Of a DNA stretch of 64,000 nucleotides, positions 12,212 to 24,800 are shown one piece after another. The DNA comes from Notospermus geniculatus (lineage: Eukaryota > Nemertea > Pilidiophora > Heteronemertea > Lineidae), in assembly GCA_002633025.1 (NCBI GenBank), contig NMRB01000232.1, positions 378,404 to 442,403 on the forward strand, read 5' to 3'. Position 1 is the stretch's first letter, and each line of letters opens with the position of its first letter. Below the pieces are notes generated by a model. That model saw nothing but the letters and a program-made list of their open reading frames with translations, made no database searches and was not told where the DNA came from. The position numbers and the translations under genes were made by a program.

Positions 12212-12839
12212 GTAAGATATTGCAGTCGATTTCTGATAATTCCTTCACACAGCTAACTGGCTTGAGAAAATACATGTGAACTCTGTTTGATGGAGAAAAA
12301 TTCACCATATTGAACGGCCGGTGTCGCCTTGATTCTCCCCCTGTACAAAATGTACACAAGTGTTCTGTACATTCTCTGGCACAGCCAACACTCTGTTATT
12401 GGGGTCATCTTCGAACGCTTCGTGGCACTAATGTTTTGATATTCACCACGTTTGTGTTTGATTGGTCAGCACTGTTACATGTACCTGGTTAACCGCTGGC
12501 AGAAAGTGGTAACCTACCGCTATAGGCCTGGCCTAGGCCTGTGTGGTTATTTTGGTTTCAGCAGCAAACAGACTGGGGCCTGCCGCCTGGGGGTGGGCAT
12601 GCTTGGTCTGGGTGTGACTGTCACTGTGTGGGGTGTGTGGGTGATTGATGACATGGCCAGAGGCAGATGATGCATGCCGATGTTGAGTGATGCACCCATC
12701 TGATCTGTCACTGTCACTCACTGATTACTTAATTAACATGCTTGTTTTGGGATGCTGGAAAAGTACCTTACCAAGTTGTTCGAATTGAATTTCAAGATAA
12801 TTATTACTTTTTCAGAGCTTGGCCCAGGAGATCAATGTT

Positions 12840-15800
12840 ATGAATCCCGCATATGGTAGTCCTCACCCTGGTCCACCTGGGCCTGGTGGTATGATGGGCC
12901 AGAGACCCCCAGGACCTGGCCAGATGTACAATGGGCCAGGACCACAAAGACAGCCTGGACCGCCCCCAGGTAAGGACTCACAAAAAGATAGGATGGAAAG
13001 GACGAGTATAAAATGACATGGACAACAACAAAGTGGAAAAATGATTCTTCCTAAGTGTTGTCCATGAGAGCAGTGCTTCAGAACACCTGGTGATAGGATA
13101 TCAGTTGTCATTGATTTTTAACATGATACATTCTGTTGAACAGTCATACTGTTCTTGATTGTCCTGGTTCCTCACATCAGTGGGTCACTTCTTTACAAAC
13201 AGCCTCCTTTGGATTGACCTTTTCAATCATTATTTTATCAATTCTAGGTCAGTTTGGCCCTCCACAGCCAATGAAACCTGGTCCCCCAATGTTTGGAGGT
13301 GCAGCCCCACAACAGAATGGTAGCATGTATCCTGGTCCTGGTCCTCAGGGCGACCAGTTTGGGGCACAGAGGTGAGTGTTCTGACCTTGTAGCAGTGATG
13401 ATTAGATTTTGTCACGGTAAACTCATTAATTCATGGTTCATAGCGACTTCACACTTATCACAGACTTTTGATGCACTCTATTGTTTTGTAATATTTCAGG
13501 GGCCCAGGTCCACAGCAGAGGCCACCAGGTCCAGGACAGTTCCCTGGCTCACCAATGGGTCCCCCAGGACCTCGGGGAGGCATGATGGGTGGACCACCAC
13601 CACCATCATCAACAGCCCAGATGACGAATCAGATGAATGCCATGAACATATCAGGTGGTCCCCCAAGGCAAGGCCAAATGGTATGTTGCCTTTGAATGAC
13701 TTTGAATTCACATGCATGTAATGGTGATGTTGATACAAGGGAACTGTTTTGTCTTGTTTCCATTCAGTTGACAAACAGTAGCAAGAATATCCTTAGCTAA
13801 GAATGATGATGTGTTCTCTATCTTGATGATCAGTATCGGAGGTTATTGTTGATATGTCTGATCTACATTCCAGGGTGGAGCTCCAAACAGCATGCCCCCA
13901 CCACAGGGAATGGGGCAGAAGATGCCACCTTCAAGTATGTCTGGCCCTCCACTGTCATCAGGTGGCATGATGGGGCCACCACAATCCGGTATGGCAGGCC
14001 AGAGGCCTCCTGGACCAAGGCCTGGGCCACCAGGGCCTGGTATGCCGCCATCGTCTATGGGTGGCATGCCACCTACTTCCATGAGGGGTATGCCACCTTC
14101 TTCAAGGGGTGGAATGCCACCCTCCGCTGGGATGCCTCCTTCATCAGTCGGGATGCCACCTTCATCTACTAGCATGCCACCTTCTGGTATGCCACCCTCG
14201 TCCATGTCTGGGATGCCACCATCATCCATGTTTGGGATGCCACCACCATCATCATCACCTGGGATGCCGCCATCTTCAATGTCTGGGATGCCGCCATCTT
14301 CAATGTCCGGAATGCCACCACAAGGAAGAAATATGCCACCTTCTTCAATGACTGGTATGCAACCTCCACCCCAAATGGGAGGCATGCAGCAAGGCAATCA
14401 GCCACCATTTTCTAGGCCACCTGGTCCAGGCATGCCACCACAATCTGGCTCTATGCCACCCACATCACAGTACAACCAGAATTCAGCTCCTGGTATGTTT
14501 GGCCAGCAGGGACAGCCAGGGGTCCTGCCTACTACACCACCTGCAATGCCTGGACAAGGACAGCCACCCATGTCAGGACAGAGTCAACCTCCATTACCAG
14601 GACAAGGACCCATGCAAGGACAGGGTCAGCCTCCAATGCCAGGACAAGGACAGCAGTATCCTCAGTTCGGTAGCCAAACAAGGCCTGCGGCACAACCCCA
14701 ACAACCAAGGAGGCTAGACCCGGATCAGATGCCAAGTCCAGTAAGTTTTAAAAGTCGAAGATTTTTCCATCACCTGGTGAATTTGCTCCGCTTAGTAACT
14801 GAGAGCTGTACAGAGAGCTGTCTGGGATTTGCCTGCGAGGTGCTTGCCTCAGTACCCTTACAACTGGTGCTTTTAAGATGTCCACCAGTAAACCATAAAC
14901 TTTGAGGCACATAGCATTTGGTTAGAGTTTATATTCTGTGATTTCTGCAGGATTGAAAGTTATTCAGTGATTAATTTTTCTACCAACTTTATTGTAGATT
15001 CAAGTGATTGAAGATGATCGCAAGAGCCGCGGTGGAGTATTTGAAACCAATTCACGTGGCCAGGTGCCACCACTAGTCACCACAGACTTCATAACCACTG
15101 ATCAGGGTCAGTATATCACAAGACGTGGAATGTGTCATCAAGAACCCCTCTCATTCAGTAGTTGTTCCCTTCTGACTTTGTTTGCCATCAAAACAGAAAC
15201 TTTCCAGAGCATCCTGTCGTTTGTCCCAGTCTCTTACTTTACCCAAATCGTCCTCTTGCAGGTAATGCCAATCCAAAATTTATCCGATCAACCATGTATA
15301 ATCTGCCATGCACGCAGGATATGCTGAAGGAATGTCACATACCGATCGCTATGACCATCTCACCATTCGCGAAGCTAGATGAAAAAGAGGTAACTATGCC
15401 GTTATGCCGTTCTATCTGCTCAGTCCATTGGCAGGCTGCTATGAGTTCAGATGCAAATTCGTAACACCAGTACTAATAAACTATCTGACCACTCTTCTTC
15501 TGGCTAGTCAAGAGTATATGGAGTAATAATAATACCTTGAAATCAACGCGGAAGGTGTTCTTTTCAACTCATATCCTGCTCACCTTTTCAGCGGCCCTTA
15601 CCATTGGTCAATCTAGGCGAAATGGGACCTGTACGTTGCAACCGCTGTAAGGCTTACATGAATCCGTACATGCAGTTCATAGATGGTGGTCGTAGATTCC
15701 AGTGCTGTTTCTGTACATGTAATACAGAAGGTAGGCCATTCTTTATCCTCCTAACCTTGAAACATCCCTTCACTCTATATCTGTTGTAAAGACAACTAGC

Positions 15801-18800
15801 TTCTCAGCATCTTGACAGTGTCTGTTTAAGTATTAACCCAATACCGGAATATAACTTTGTAGTTTATAAAATAGCAAGGTTTGTAGTGTTTCATTTCCGA
15901 TATTTCAGTACCCGCAGAGTACTTTGCTCACTTGGATCACACTGGTAGAAGGGTGGACTGCTATGATCGTCCAGAACTTTGTCTAGGATCGTATGAATTT
16001 GTAGCTACAAAAGAATATTGTAGGGTAAGTTGTACAAATGACTCAAAAGTCACTCAGTTTCTTTCGGAGTGTTCTCAACACCATCCCAATCTTCGGATTT
16101 CTCTCGATGGTTGGTGATGAAAATCACCTGCAGTGCAACCTGAGCAGGGACATAGTGATTCAGTGGTACTGTTCTTTGGAGTCTCCCATGAGCCTAAAGT
16201 TTTCTACTCACACCCTTATTTGAAACTTTTCTTTCAGAATAACCAACTCCCTAAGCCACCAGCCTTTGTGTTTATGATTGACGTATCATACAATGCTGTG
16301 AAGAGTGGCCTAGTTCACTTGATATGTGAACGACTCAAGAACGAGGTGCTTCTAAACTTACCAAAGTAAGTATCAATTTCAGTAGAGTCAGGTTAGCAGA
16401 ACTTTTGAGCTTCTCGAAGAAGTTCATTTGCAGCAGATTGCTCCCTGTCCTAATTCCTTCAGGTGTTAAGGATACTTTTGTTGTGTTTCTCAAACCCAAT
16501 GCAGGTAGTATTGAATGAATTCACTGAAGTACTAGCACAGCTGTAGTGTTTGCTGTGTGTAATTTGTGTCCGCTCCAGTTTTGATCAGCCTACATATAAA
16601 TGCAGATTTTGATTCATGCATTGTCTCTGTCTTCCTTTTAGGGAAACTGGCATGGAGGAGTCTGAAATCCGTGTGGGATTTGCCACATACAGTAACGTGA
16701 TACATTTCTACAATGTAAAGGGATGTTTAGCCCAGCCACAGATGCTGGTTGTTTCAGACGTCCAGGATGTCTTTGTACCTCTAGTTGACGGCTTCCTTGT
16801 GAAATTGTCGGAATCTGAAGCTGTCATTGACAGGTGAGTAAAAGCTGGTAAACTTTTCAGTATATCACCACGATTTTGGAATTAATAAAGGAGGAAAATG
16901 GATTAATCCACAGTCCCTCATTTCATGGCGAGCTAGGCAGCGGCAGGTCCTGGGTTCGAATCCAACCCGGGCCATATGGGATTAGATTAGTCCCTGGTTC
17001 TTCACGTCCGTCAAATGGGACAGTAAGCTGTGGTGCCTTGTGCCTTTGCAAAGGCAAGTAAAAGACCCCATCCAAGTGAGGAACATGAGTAGCTTGAGGT
17101 GGCCTCTTCCGTAATTACATGTACCAGGGCCAATAATGGTGTGACTTTGGCCCTGATGGAAAAATCAAATACAAATGGCGAGCTAGGCCTGGTCCTGTCC
17201 AAAAATTTCAATTCCAACTTTGGTCTTATTTCCAGTCTGCTAGAACAAATTCCTGCGATGTTCCAAGAGACGAGAGAAACCGAGACAATTCTAGGACCTG
17301 TGATTCAGGCCGGTCTCGATGCCCTCAAATCAGCCGAATGTGTTGGCAAACTCTTCATCTTCCACACCTCTCTACCGCTTGCTGAGGCACCCGGCAAACT
17401 CAAGAACCGCGACGACAGAAAGCTGCTTGGCACTGAAAAGGAAAAGGTGAGTGGTCAATAAATGTTGCTGAACAGAATGTATCTTCAACAAAGCTCTTAA
17501 AACCATCTGCTTGCATTTCTAAATAACAGTTTTTGCTAGGCGTGTTCATCATGTCAAAATCTCTGCAGTGAAGGTTATGTTGTTCAAAATTGCTTTGGTC
17601 CTTAACCATAACTGCTTTGAACAACTCGGCCCAGGTTGTTTATGCCAGATGCTTGTTGGTGTTACGTAGGGTTGTGTGACTCGGGGGCATTGACATCAAG
17701 TAGGTAGTTGATGATACACTGATAATAAATCGGACCGTGCCTATAGAGGTTCTTCACTGACAAATGACATCACAACATTCATGTGACTGCAAAGAATCGG
17801 CCAAGTTGGCCGTCAAATGACCAGCGACGACGTCAAAACGGTAACGTCATGACATTTTGATGTCACGTTCTGTGTGTTCACGCTGTGTTTATGCCGTGAT
17901 GTTGCCTGACATTTTGACGGCCAGTATGGCCGCATCGTGTCGTCACGTCATGGAAATGTGACGTCACGTGAAGAACCTCTATTCATACCAGTGGCTGCTG
18001 CTCCACCATTCCAGAGTTTCGAACTGTTCTCCTTTTGGGGAAAGTATGGGTCATTTTAATGAAAATTCAGCTGTCTAGCATTGAAGCCTTCAAGCCTGAA
18101 GTCAAAGTGTAAGTTGTAGGAAGAGAGCATATTTATACTCATGAAGAAAATTCCCATCATTTTCCATCCGTTTACAGAGTCTGCTCTCTCCGCCTGTCGA
18201 ACTGGTGGGCAAACTGGGCCAAGACAGTGTAACCACAGCTATAGTTGGGGTATAAACAAATCATTTCCTTCTGCATCGGCCATCCAGGCTTTCACCGGTC
18301 GGGGTGCCTTTCTTGAAGTCTTGGACTGGGCGACGGTGCACATTCTTCTCCCACGGTCAATCTATCAGTGGACAATAGGGGATAGACGAAGGGAAAAAAT
18401 GGGTTGTGGGCTGGAAAGACACCCCGTATATATACCCCATCATCATGCTTGTTTATGATACAGATGACCCACTAAACGGTACAACCCAGTTAAACCAAAA
18501 GTAGTTTCCCCTCTTACTTTTGAGTTACTTTCAACATGAACCCAGTCATGGCTCGTGTTTATCCATAGCTTTCACTTGTGGTGTTGGTTTTGTTTTGTAC
18601 TGTTGAGTGTAAGTTTTGTTGGTTTGTATGTAATATCCAAATTTTTCTCTTGTTTCAATTTGGTAGTTGATCACGGTGAGTTAGAAAGAGTCTGTAGTTA
18701 CATCGGTGATTAGGAGTTCAGGTTAGAAGTACATTGCAGGGAGAGCGGGGTGCTTTCATTTTCCCTACGGTCTTCTTAATAGTTCACTGGTGTAGGTAGT

Positions 18801-21800
18801 CATTTTGGATGATGTTTTATATCATTCTTTACAAGAATCCAACATCGTGTTTTGAGTGTGTCGATCTGCCATCCTGGTGTACTCTACACGTTGATTGCTG
18901 CTACAGGTATCACCGTGTTTTATAACTGAGATGGGAGAAGCAAGTTTTCTTACTCAGCCACCCATGTGCTGTATATGTATTATGTTCCACTAATTTCTGA
19001 CTTTCTGTTTCAAATTCTGGTCTTTCCCACTTCTTTCATTGCATCCTGTGTTAAACAGGGGTTCTGAGAGCTGGCTCCCTCTGTCACCACACATGATATG
19101 CAATGACGGAGGGAGGGAGGGAGGGAGCATAAGAACCCTTTTACCTCAGGATGCTTTTGTTGTGGTTTTGTGATATTTCCTAATGTTTTAATTTCATGTG
19201 AAGCCAACTTTGTCCTAGTTCCATAACCATAAGGGGAATAAAGTGTCCAGTTTGGATGGCCTGCAGAGGGAAGTGTGCCATCCACTCACATTCTTCTTAG
19301 TCATAGCATGTCGAGGTCAACTCCACTGATTTATGATTTGACCCATGTACTCAGTTTGTTGTTGTCTGTAACTGCGGCCGATCTTAGTACAAAAAATTAG
19401 GAGCAGACAGTTTTTTGCCGGGGAAAGGCTTGCGTGCCAAGTACATGGTTTGGTAAAGCTTTCAGGAGCTTAGCCAGGCCCGGCGGAGTTGTTTCATTTG
19501 AACCCCTGACATGCAATTTATCAGCATGCCTTACTTGGGCCAGAACTTGAGATTCCATTTTCCTCAAGTCAGTTCCCATCCCAATAAATGTTTAAGGTGC
19601 CATGCATTCTGTGCTTATCAAATTGCTGCAAGTGTTTCACCTTCATTTATGCAAGCAGAAGTCCCTTGACCTTGTTAAGTTCTAAGTTGGAGTAAAGCTG
19701 TGATTTCTTCTTCCATGTTTTCTCAGCATCAGGATAGATGTTTCTTTTTGTTATACAACATGATACAATGTAAATTCACTATTGTGCGAAAAACTGCAGT
19801 GATGTCATATTTACTCGAGAAGCAGCTTGTACTATGTCTGTTGCAACGAGTAGGCCTTGTATTTACTTAAGTCTATAGTTGTATGGTGTAAATCTTGGCT
19901 TGGTGTTGATTTCGTCATGGTGCTTTAAGGCTGATGTCGATTTTGTTACGAAATGGTCGTCTTATGTCCTCCAGATACATGTACTTGTCCAGCATGTCCA
20001 GTGTATCTATGCTGTGTGTTCCTAAGTCAAAGTCTGTGTTGAAGTTTTGAGTGGGGACCTCAGAATGCCCCCTCAGCTTCTTAACATTCGAGGTCACACA
20101 CCTCTAGCCCTGTAGTCCATTTAAGTTTGGTTCTTGGTTAGAATGCTAGATTGTTATCTACAGACAGAAAATGTTTACAGTACTACTACTAGCTGCCCAG
20201 CATTGAATTCTAATCAGATGTTCATAGTTAATATACAAGACATTAATTTGTGTGTTCTTCTTTCAGTCAATTCTCTCCCCAAGCACCAACTTCTACACCA
20301 AGCTCGGCCAGGACTGTGTGGCAGCAGGATGTGCCGTCGACATGTATTTGTTCCCCAACTCGTACATAGATGTCGCTACGATCAGTGAAGTGTGCAAGCT
20401 CACGGGAGGACAGATTTCCAAGTACACGTATTTCCAGGCAGATTTGGATGGTGACCGTTTTATCGAGGACCTGAAGAATAATGTCCAGCGCCCAATAGCT
20501 TTTGATGCCATTATGAGGCTCAGAACTAGCACTGGTTAGTATAACCACATGACTCCCAAGGTAAAGTAGTGTGATGGCCAATGCCTGGTAGTTGGAAGCA
20601 TTCTGGAGGGTGTAGCCTCTTGTCAATGGCACCAATTTAAAATGATGTCACTGGAACTGGAATTTTGGAAATATCGTCTCGAATCCAGCTTAGCCTTCTT
20701 TATTTCTTGGTGAGATAAGGCAAATGATGTACACTTATACCTAATGGAAATTTCTGTTTCAGGTATCCGGCCGACTGATTTCCTCGGTAATTTCTACATG
20801 TCCAACACGACTGACGTTGAGCTCGCCACCATGGACTGTGACAAAGCGATCAGCGTCGAGATCAAGCATGATGACAAGTTATCCGAGTCTGATGGTGCTT
20901 ATGCACAGGTATGGCTGTTCTTTTCAATCGATTGCTCAGTCATCCGTTTCGGTGCATCTCAGGCGCGGATCCAAGGGGGCGCCCCCGGCACACGCCCCCT
21001 TTTGACCAACAAATCTGTAAAATCGATCGTGAAATTCTGAAATTTGGAGCAAGTCATTGGAATTCACAGCAGATTTCAAAATGTTTCTAGCACAGGGCGC
21101 CGCCTCTTTCCTGAAATACTGGATCTGCCCCTGCATCTTGCTGGGAACTGCAGAAATAACCAATTGGTTTGATGCCTTGTCTGCTGTACTGGTGTATGTA
21201 CTTTCATTTGATATACCGGTAATCGACTGTGTTCTCCAACTTTCTCCAACCGAAGTTGATGATGATGGAAAGTAAAACTGTATGATCTGCCTGTTTTCTG
21301 ATGGTGATTTTGTTTTCATTTTCGTGACCAGATTGCCGTACTTTACACAAGTGCCAGTGGACAGAGGCGACTTAGGGTGCATAACATGGCATTTAACTGC
21401 TGCACAATGATGGCAGACTTATTTAGAAATGTAGAGACTGATGTGCTTATCAATGTGTTGGCTAAACAAGGTATGTATGAACTGAATTTACCAGGACCTG
21501 CAGATTTTGAGGACCTGTTAAATAAGGGTTGTGTAGTGCTGTTGTCTGTGAAGCCATCATGAAGAAAAACATTTAAACTGTGAACTTAGTGTGCAGATTT
21601 CAATCTCAATGCATAAATGCAATGCTGCATGCAACTGAAGTCCATTCTAAAGAGTTTCTGCTACTCAAGCCATTTGTTTCTCTTTCAGCCATTCGTACTG
21701 TTCTCAACAGCACCCCCAAGGCCGTGCGAGAACACATCATGAACATGTGCTCCCAGATCTTGGCTTGTTATCGGAAAAAATGTGCCAGTCCTTCATCGGC

Positions 21801-24800
21801 CGGACAACTTATATTACCGGAGTGTATGAAGCTACTACCACTGTATACGAACTGTGTGATCAAGAGTGACGGTCTACAAGGAAGTAAGTATTTGTTGGGG
21901 CGGGAGAGGGATGTTTTCTGGCACAGAAATTCATGAATAGTGCCCTGTGCTTTGTAATCCTTATCAGTGGTGTACACAGCACTCCACCAACCTGCCATCG
22001 ATGAAGAACCCTCCCCGACTACTAAAGAGAATAGCTTGATATTGTGATGAACAGATTTAGTGGAAAGAAAGAGGAAGTTCCCAGATCCAGAAGTTTCTAT
22101 CGTGCATGGTCATATTGTGTTGATTTAAACTTGATCTAGTCAGTCTGCATGCGTGTTTGAATAATCCTACTTGTCGTTGTCACCAGCTTGGAGTTTTAGT
22201 TTCCTGAGCACTTTATATATTCGTTCAGATTTGATTTAATTGTCCCAAAACAAAGTACAGTCAACTCTCGATATACCGCCTGTGGCGGTATAGCGAGGGT
22301 ATTGTTGTTGGCAATGTTGAAATGCCTTCGTCCGAGGAAATCAATTACCTGTGGCGGTATTTCGAGGGGCGGTATAACGAGAGTGGACTGTATATCACAA
22401 TATCCCTAAGTAGAAATCCAGCCTTGTATTCTCTTCAAGAGTGCTGGCTGTCACAGCCCAGGGACCTGATTCACGAAGCTCTCGTAACTTACGGGAGTGC
22501 CTAAACTATTGTTAATTTGNTGGGGGGGGGGGGGCTTTGTGAATAAGGTCCCTGATGTTGTGTGACGAACAGACAAACTTGTAGGACGGTTACTGTTTCA
22601 GAAGTCAGCCATAAGTAAGGGGGTACTGTTTCGCACAAAGTATCCCTTTCATTTCATTTAACTACTCAATCACTTGCAGCTGGCCCAGTGCAGACTTTCA
22701 CCCCACTGACTGCTGAAGGTAGTTTACATAACACTAGTATCGACCGTATTAAACTCCATCTTGTGAAAAATACCTTCTACACAATTGATGTTACTAACGA
22801 CTGCCTTAAATCCTAAGTTTTTGCTTCAAGTTGCACACTAAAATTGCTAAGTTATTGAAACCCATTTAAAAAATTCTATTCCGAAAATTCACTGAGTGCT
22901 GCGAATGGGAGCGACTTCAGAGGGGTAGCCTCCATATTGGGAAATGATCTTTTTACCGGTACTTCATTTGTGGTTGAACATGAACCTGCCCATCCATAAC
23001 TTGTTAGTGCCATATCGATTGTGTAGGAGAAGGGAGTATCTTGAGTTAGCTTATTTATAGTCCCACATTTGACCTTGACTCAATGCTGGACATCATAATC
23101 TGGTAGATAGACATTTCCTGTTGAGTTTTTCTGGTCATTGTGAGACTATGAAGAAGCCTAGTAAATTTCATCCGGTGAATGGTTAGAACCGCAGAAATGA
23201 TGTTCAAGGAATATTACCACTATGCCCTGGAAGTGGTGGGCCTGAAGTCCATGTGAGAGCTTCCTCGTGCAAGTTGGCTCTGTATGGGCAACTCGACCAG
23301 AGAAAATTGGGCAGCCAGTTGTGTCATTGGTCCACGTGTAAGTCGAAAGGAGACAAACTATGGTGAATTGTCAACTTGCACGAGGAAACTCTCAGGTGGT
23401 GCCACGTCTTTAGTCGTTGAGTTGTTAAAGACATTCTGTGCAGAGAATCAAATGGAGACATTTATTTCCTAGTCCATTCAAAACAATAGTATGAATCTGT
23501 GATTTCCTTGTGCATCATTTCAGAGTAAAAAGGGTATCACTCCGTCCATCTCCTGTGGTCCCTTAGTTTCATACCTTAGCATATTTTCTCAGCTTCATGG
23601 CTAGGCATCTTCAGTATTTGGTATTTCTCATCAGCGACGTTTAGAGGCCCCTTGCTCTGCATGGCCAACAGCCTTTGGCTTTCAAATGGTCCATTTGACC
23701 TTATGAAGTAGTGAATAAGGAATAAGATCACACTCTGAAGATGATTGACTGTTGTGCTCCAAACTTTGCCTTGATGTGCTGGTTGAAAATCATTACTCAT
23801 TTAATACTGCCTAGTTGTGTCTGTAGTGTGGCGTATTGCAATGTTTTTGGTCCAATGTGGCTAGGAACTTGTGCCCTGCTTGACAAAGTGAGATTTGCTT
23901 GTGTTTGTCTTGAGTGTAGGCTTTAGGCATGATGCCCCATTTCACACACTTTATGCCAGTATTATCAATTAAAGTTAGTGTCATCTCAACGTCATAGTTC
24001 CCTTGAAACCAGCCTAAGATTAAGAACGGTCGTAACTTGTGCTGCATGCAACTTCTGTGATTTTACCACTCCATGCTAAGGCAAGACTTCTGACTGCATC
24101 TTGTTAAAGTCATGATGCATGTAAAGTATTGTTACTAACCCATGTAAGATGGCCTTGGCCAGTAGCAAGAGGGTGTACTCAGAGTCAGACCAGTATCACT
24201 CTTGTTTATGTATTTGAATATTTTCCTCATCATCTGCACTTAAATGAAGAGTGATTGCGTGTTATGTGTTGACAATTGAATTAACGATTAAGTGCCATTC
24301 CATGCCAATGTGATCATAAGTTCCAGTTAAAAATTTTGGATGTCCGACCATGAAAGGATTTGGAAAATATCAAATTATGGCCAATTGAATTTGATTTTCT
24401 TCTCCCTCTTTCTGCCATCAAGAACGAATCCGTGGTCTGGACAAAAAAGCTAAGCGAGGTGTTTAAGGAGAACTTCAAAGAGATTTCTAATTTGGTCTGT
24501 TTCAATTTGACAGAAATGCAAACACGTAGCAATCCTTCTGTAGTGATATTGGTTCACAAGATCAGTTGGGAGAAACGAGAGTGACTGCTACAGCAATGAA
24601 TTTCTGCCAATCACTCTGTGAAGTTAGATATCTTTTTGAAGGACTCCTATATATACTGAGGTGTTGTAGTGACTGTATTGTCGTCACTTCACCACGTGCG
24701 CTGTCTTTGTCCAAACTGTTCTCAGGTTTCACATGGACACAGAAATCAGGTCTGGGTGAGGGGAAAAGAGCCCAGCCTAGTACCGTATTCCCCAGCTAGC

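Noticed and set aside
13843-14397. 184-codon minus-strand ORF with GGIP repeats
   Set aside because: It is antisense to the Pro-rich SEC24 exon, whose phase and homology are clear; repeat composition keeps the shadow frame open.
16950-16980. tRNA gene
   Set aside because: Only a B-box-like GGTTCGAATCC is present; no acceptor stem, A box or anticodon arm. A SINE explains it.
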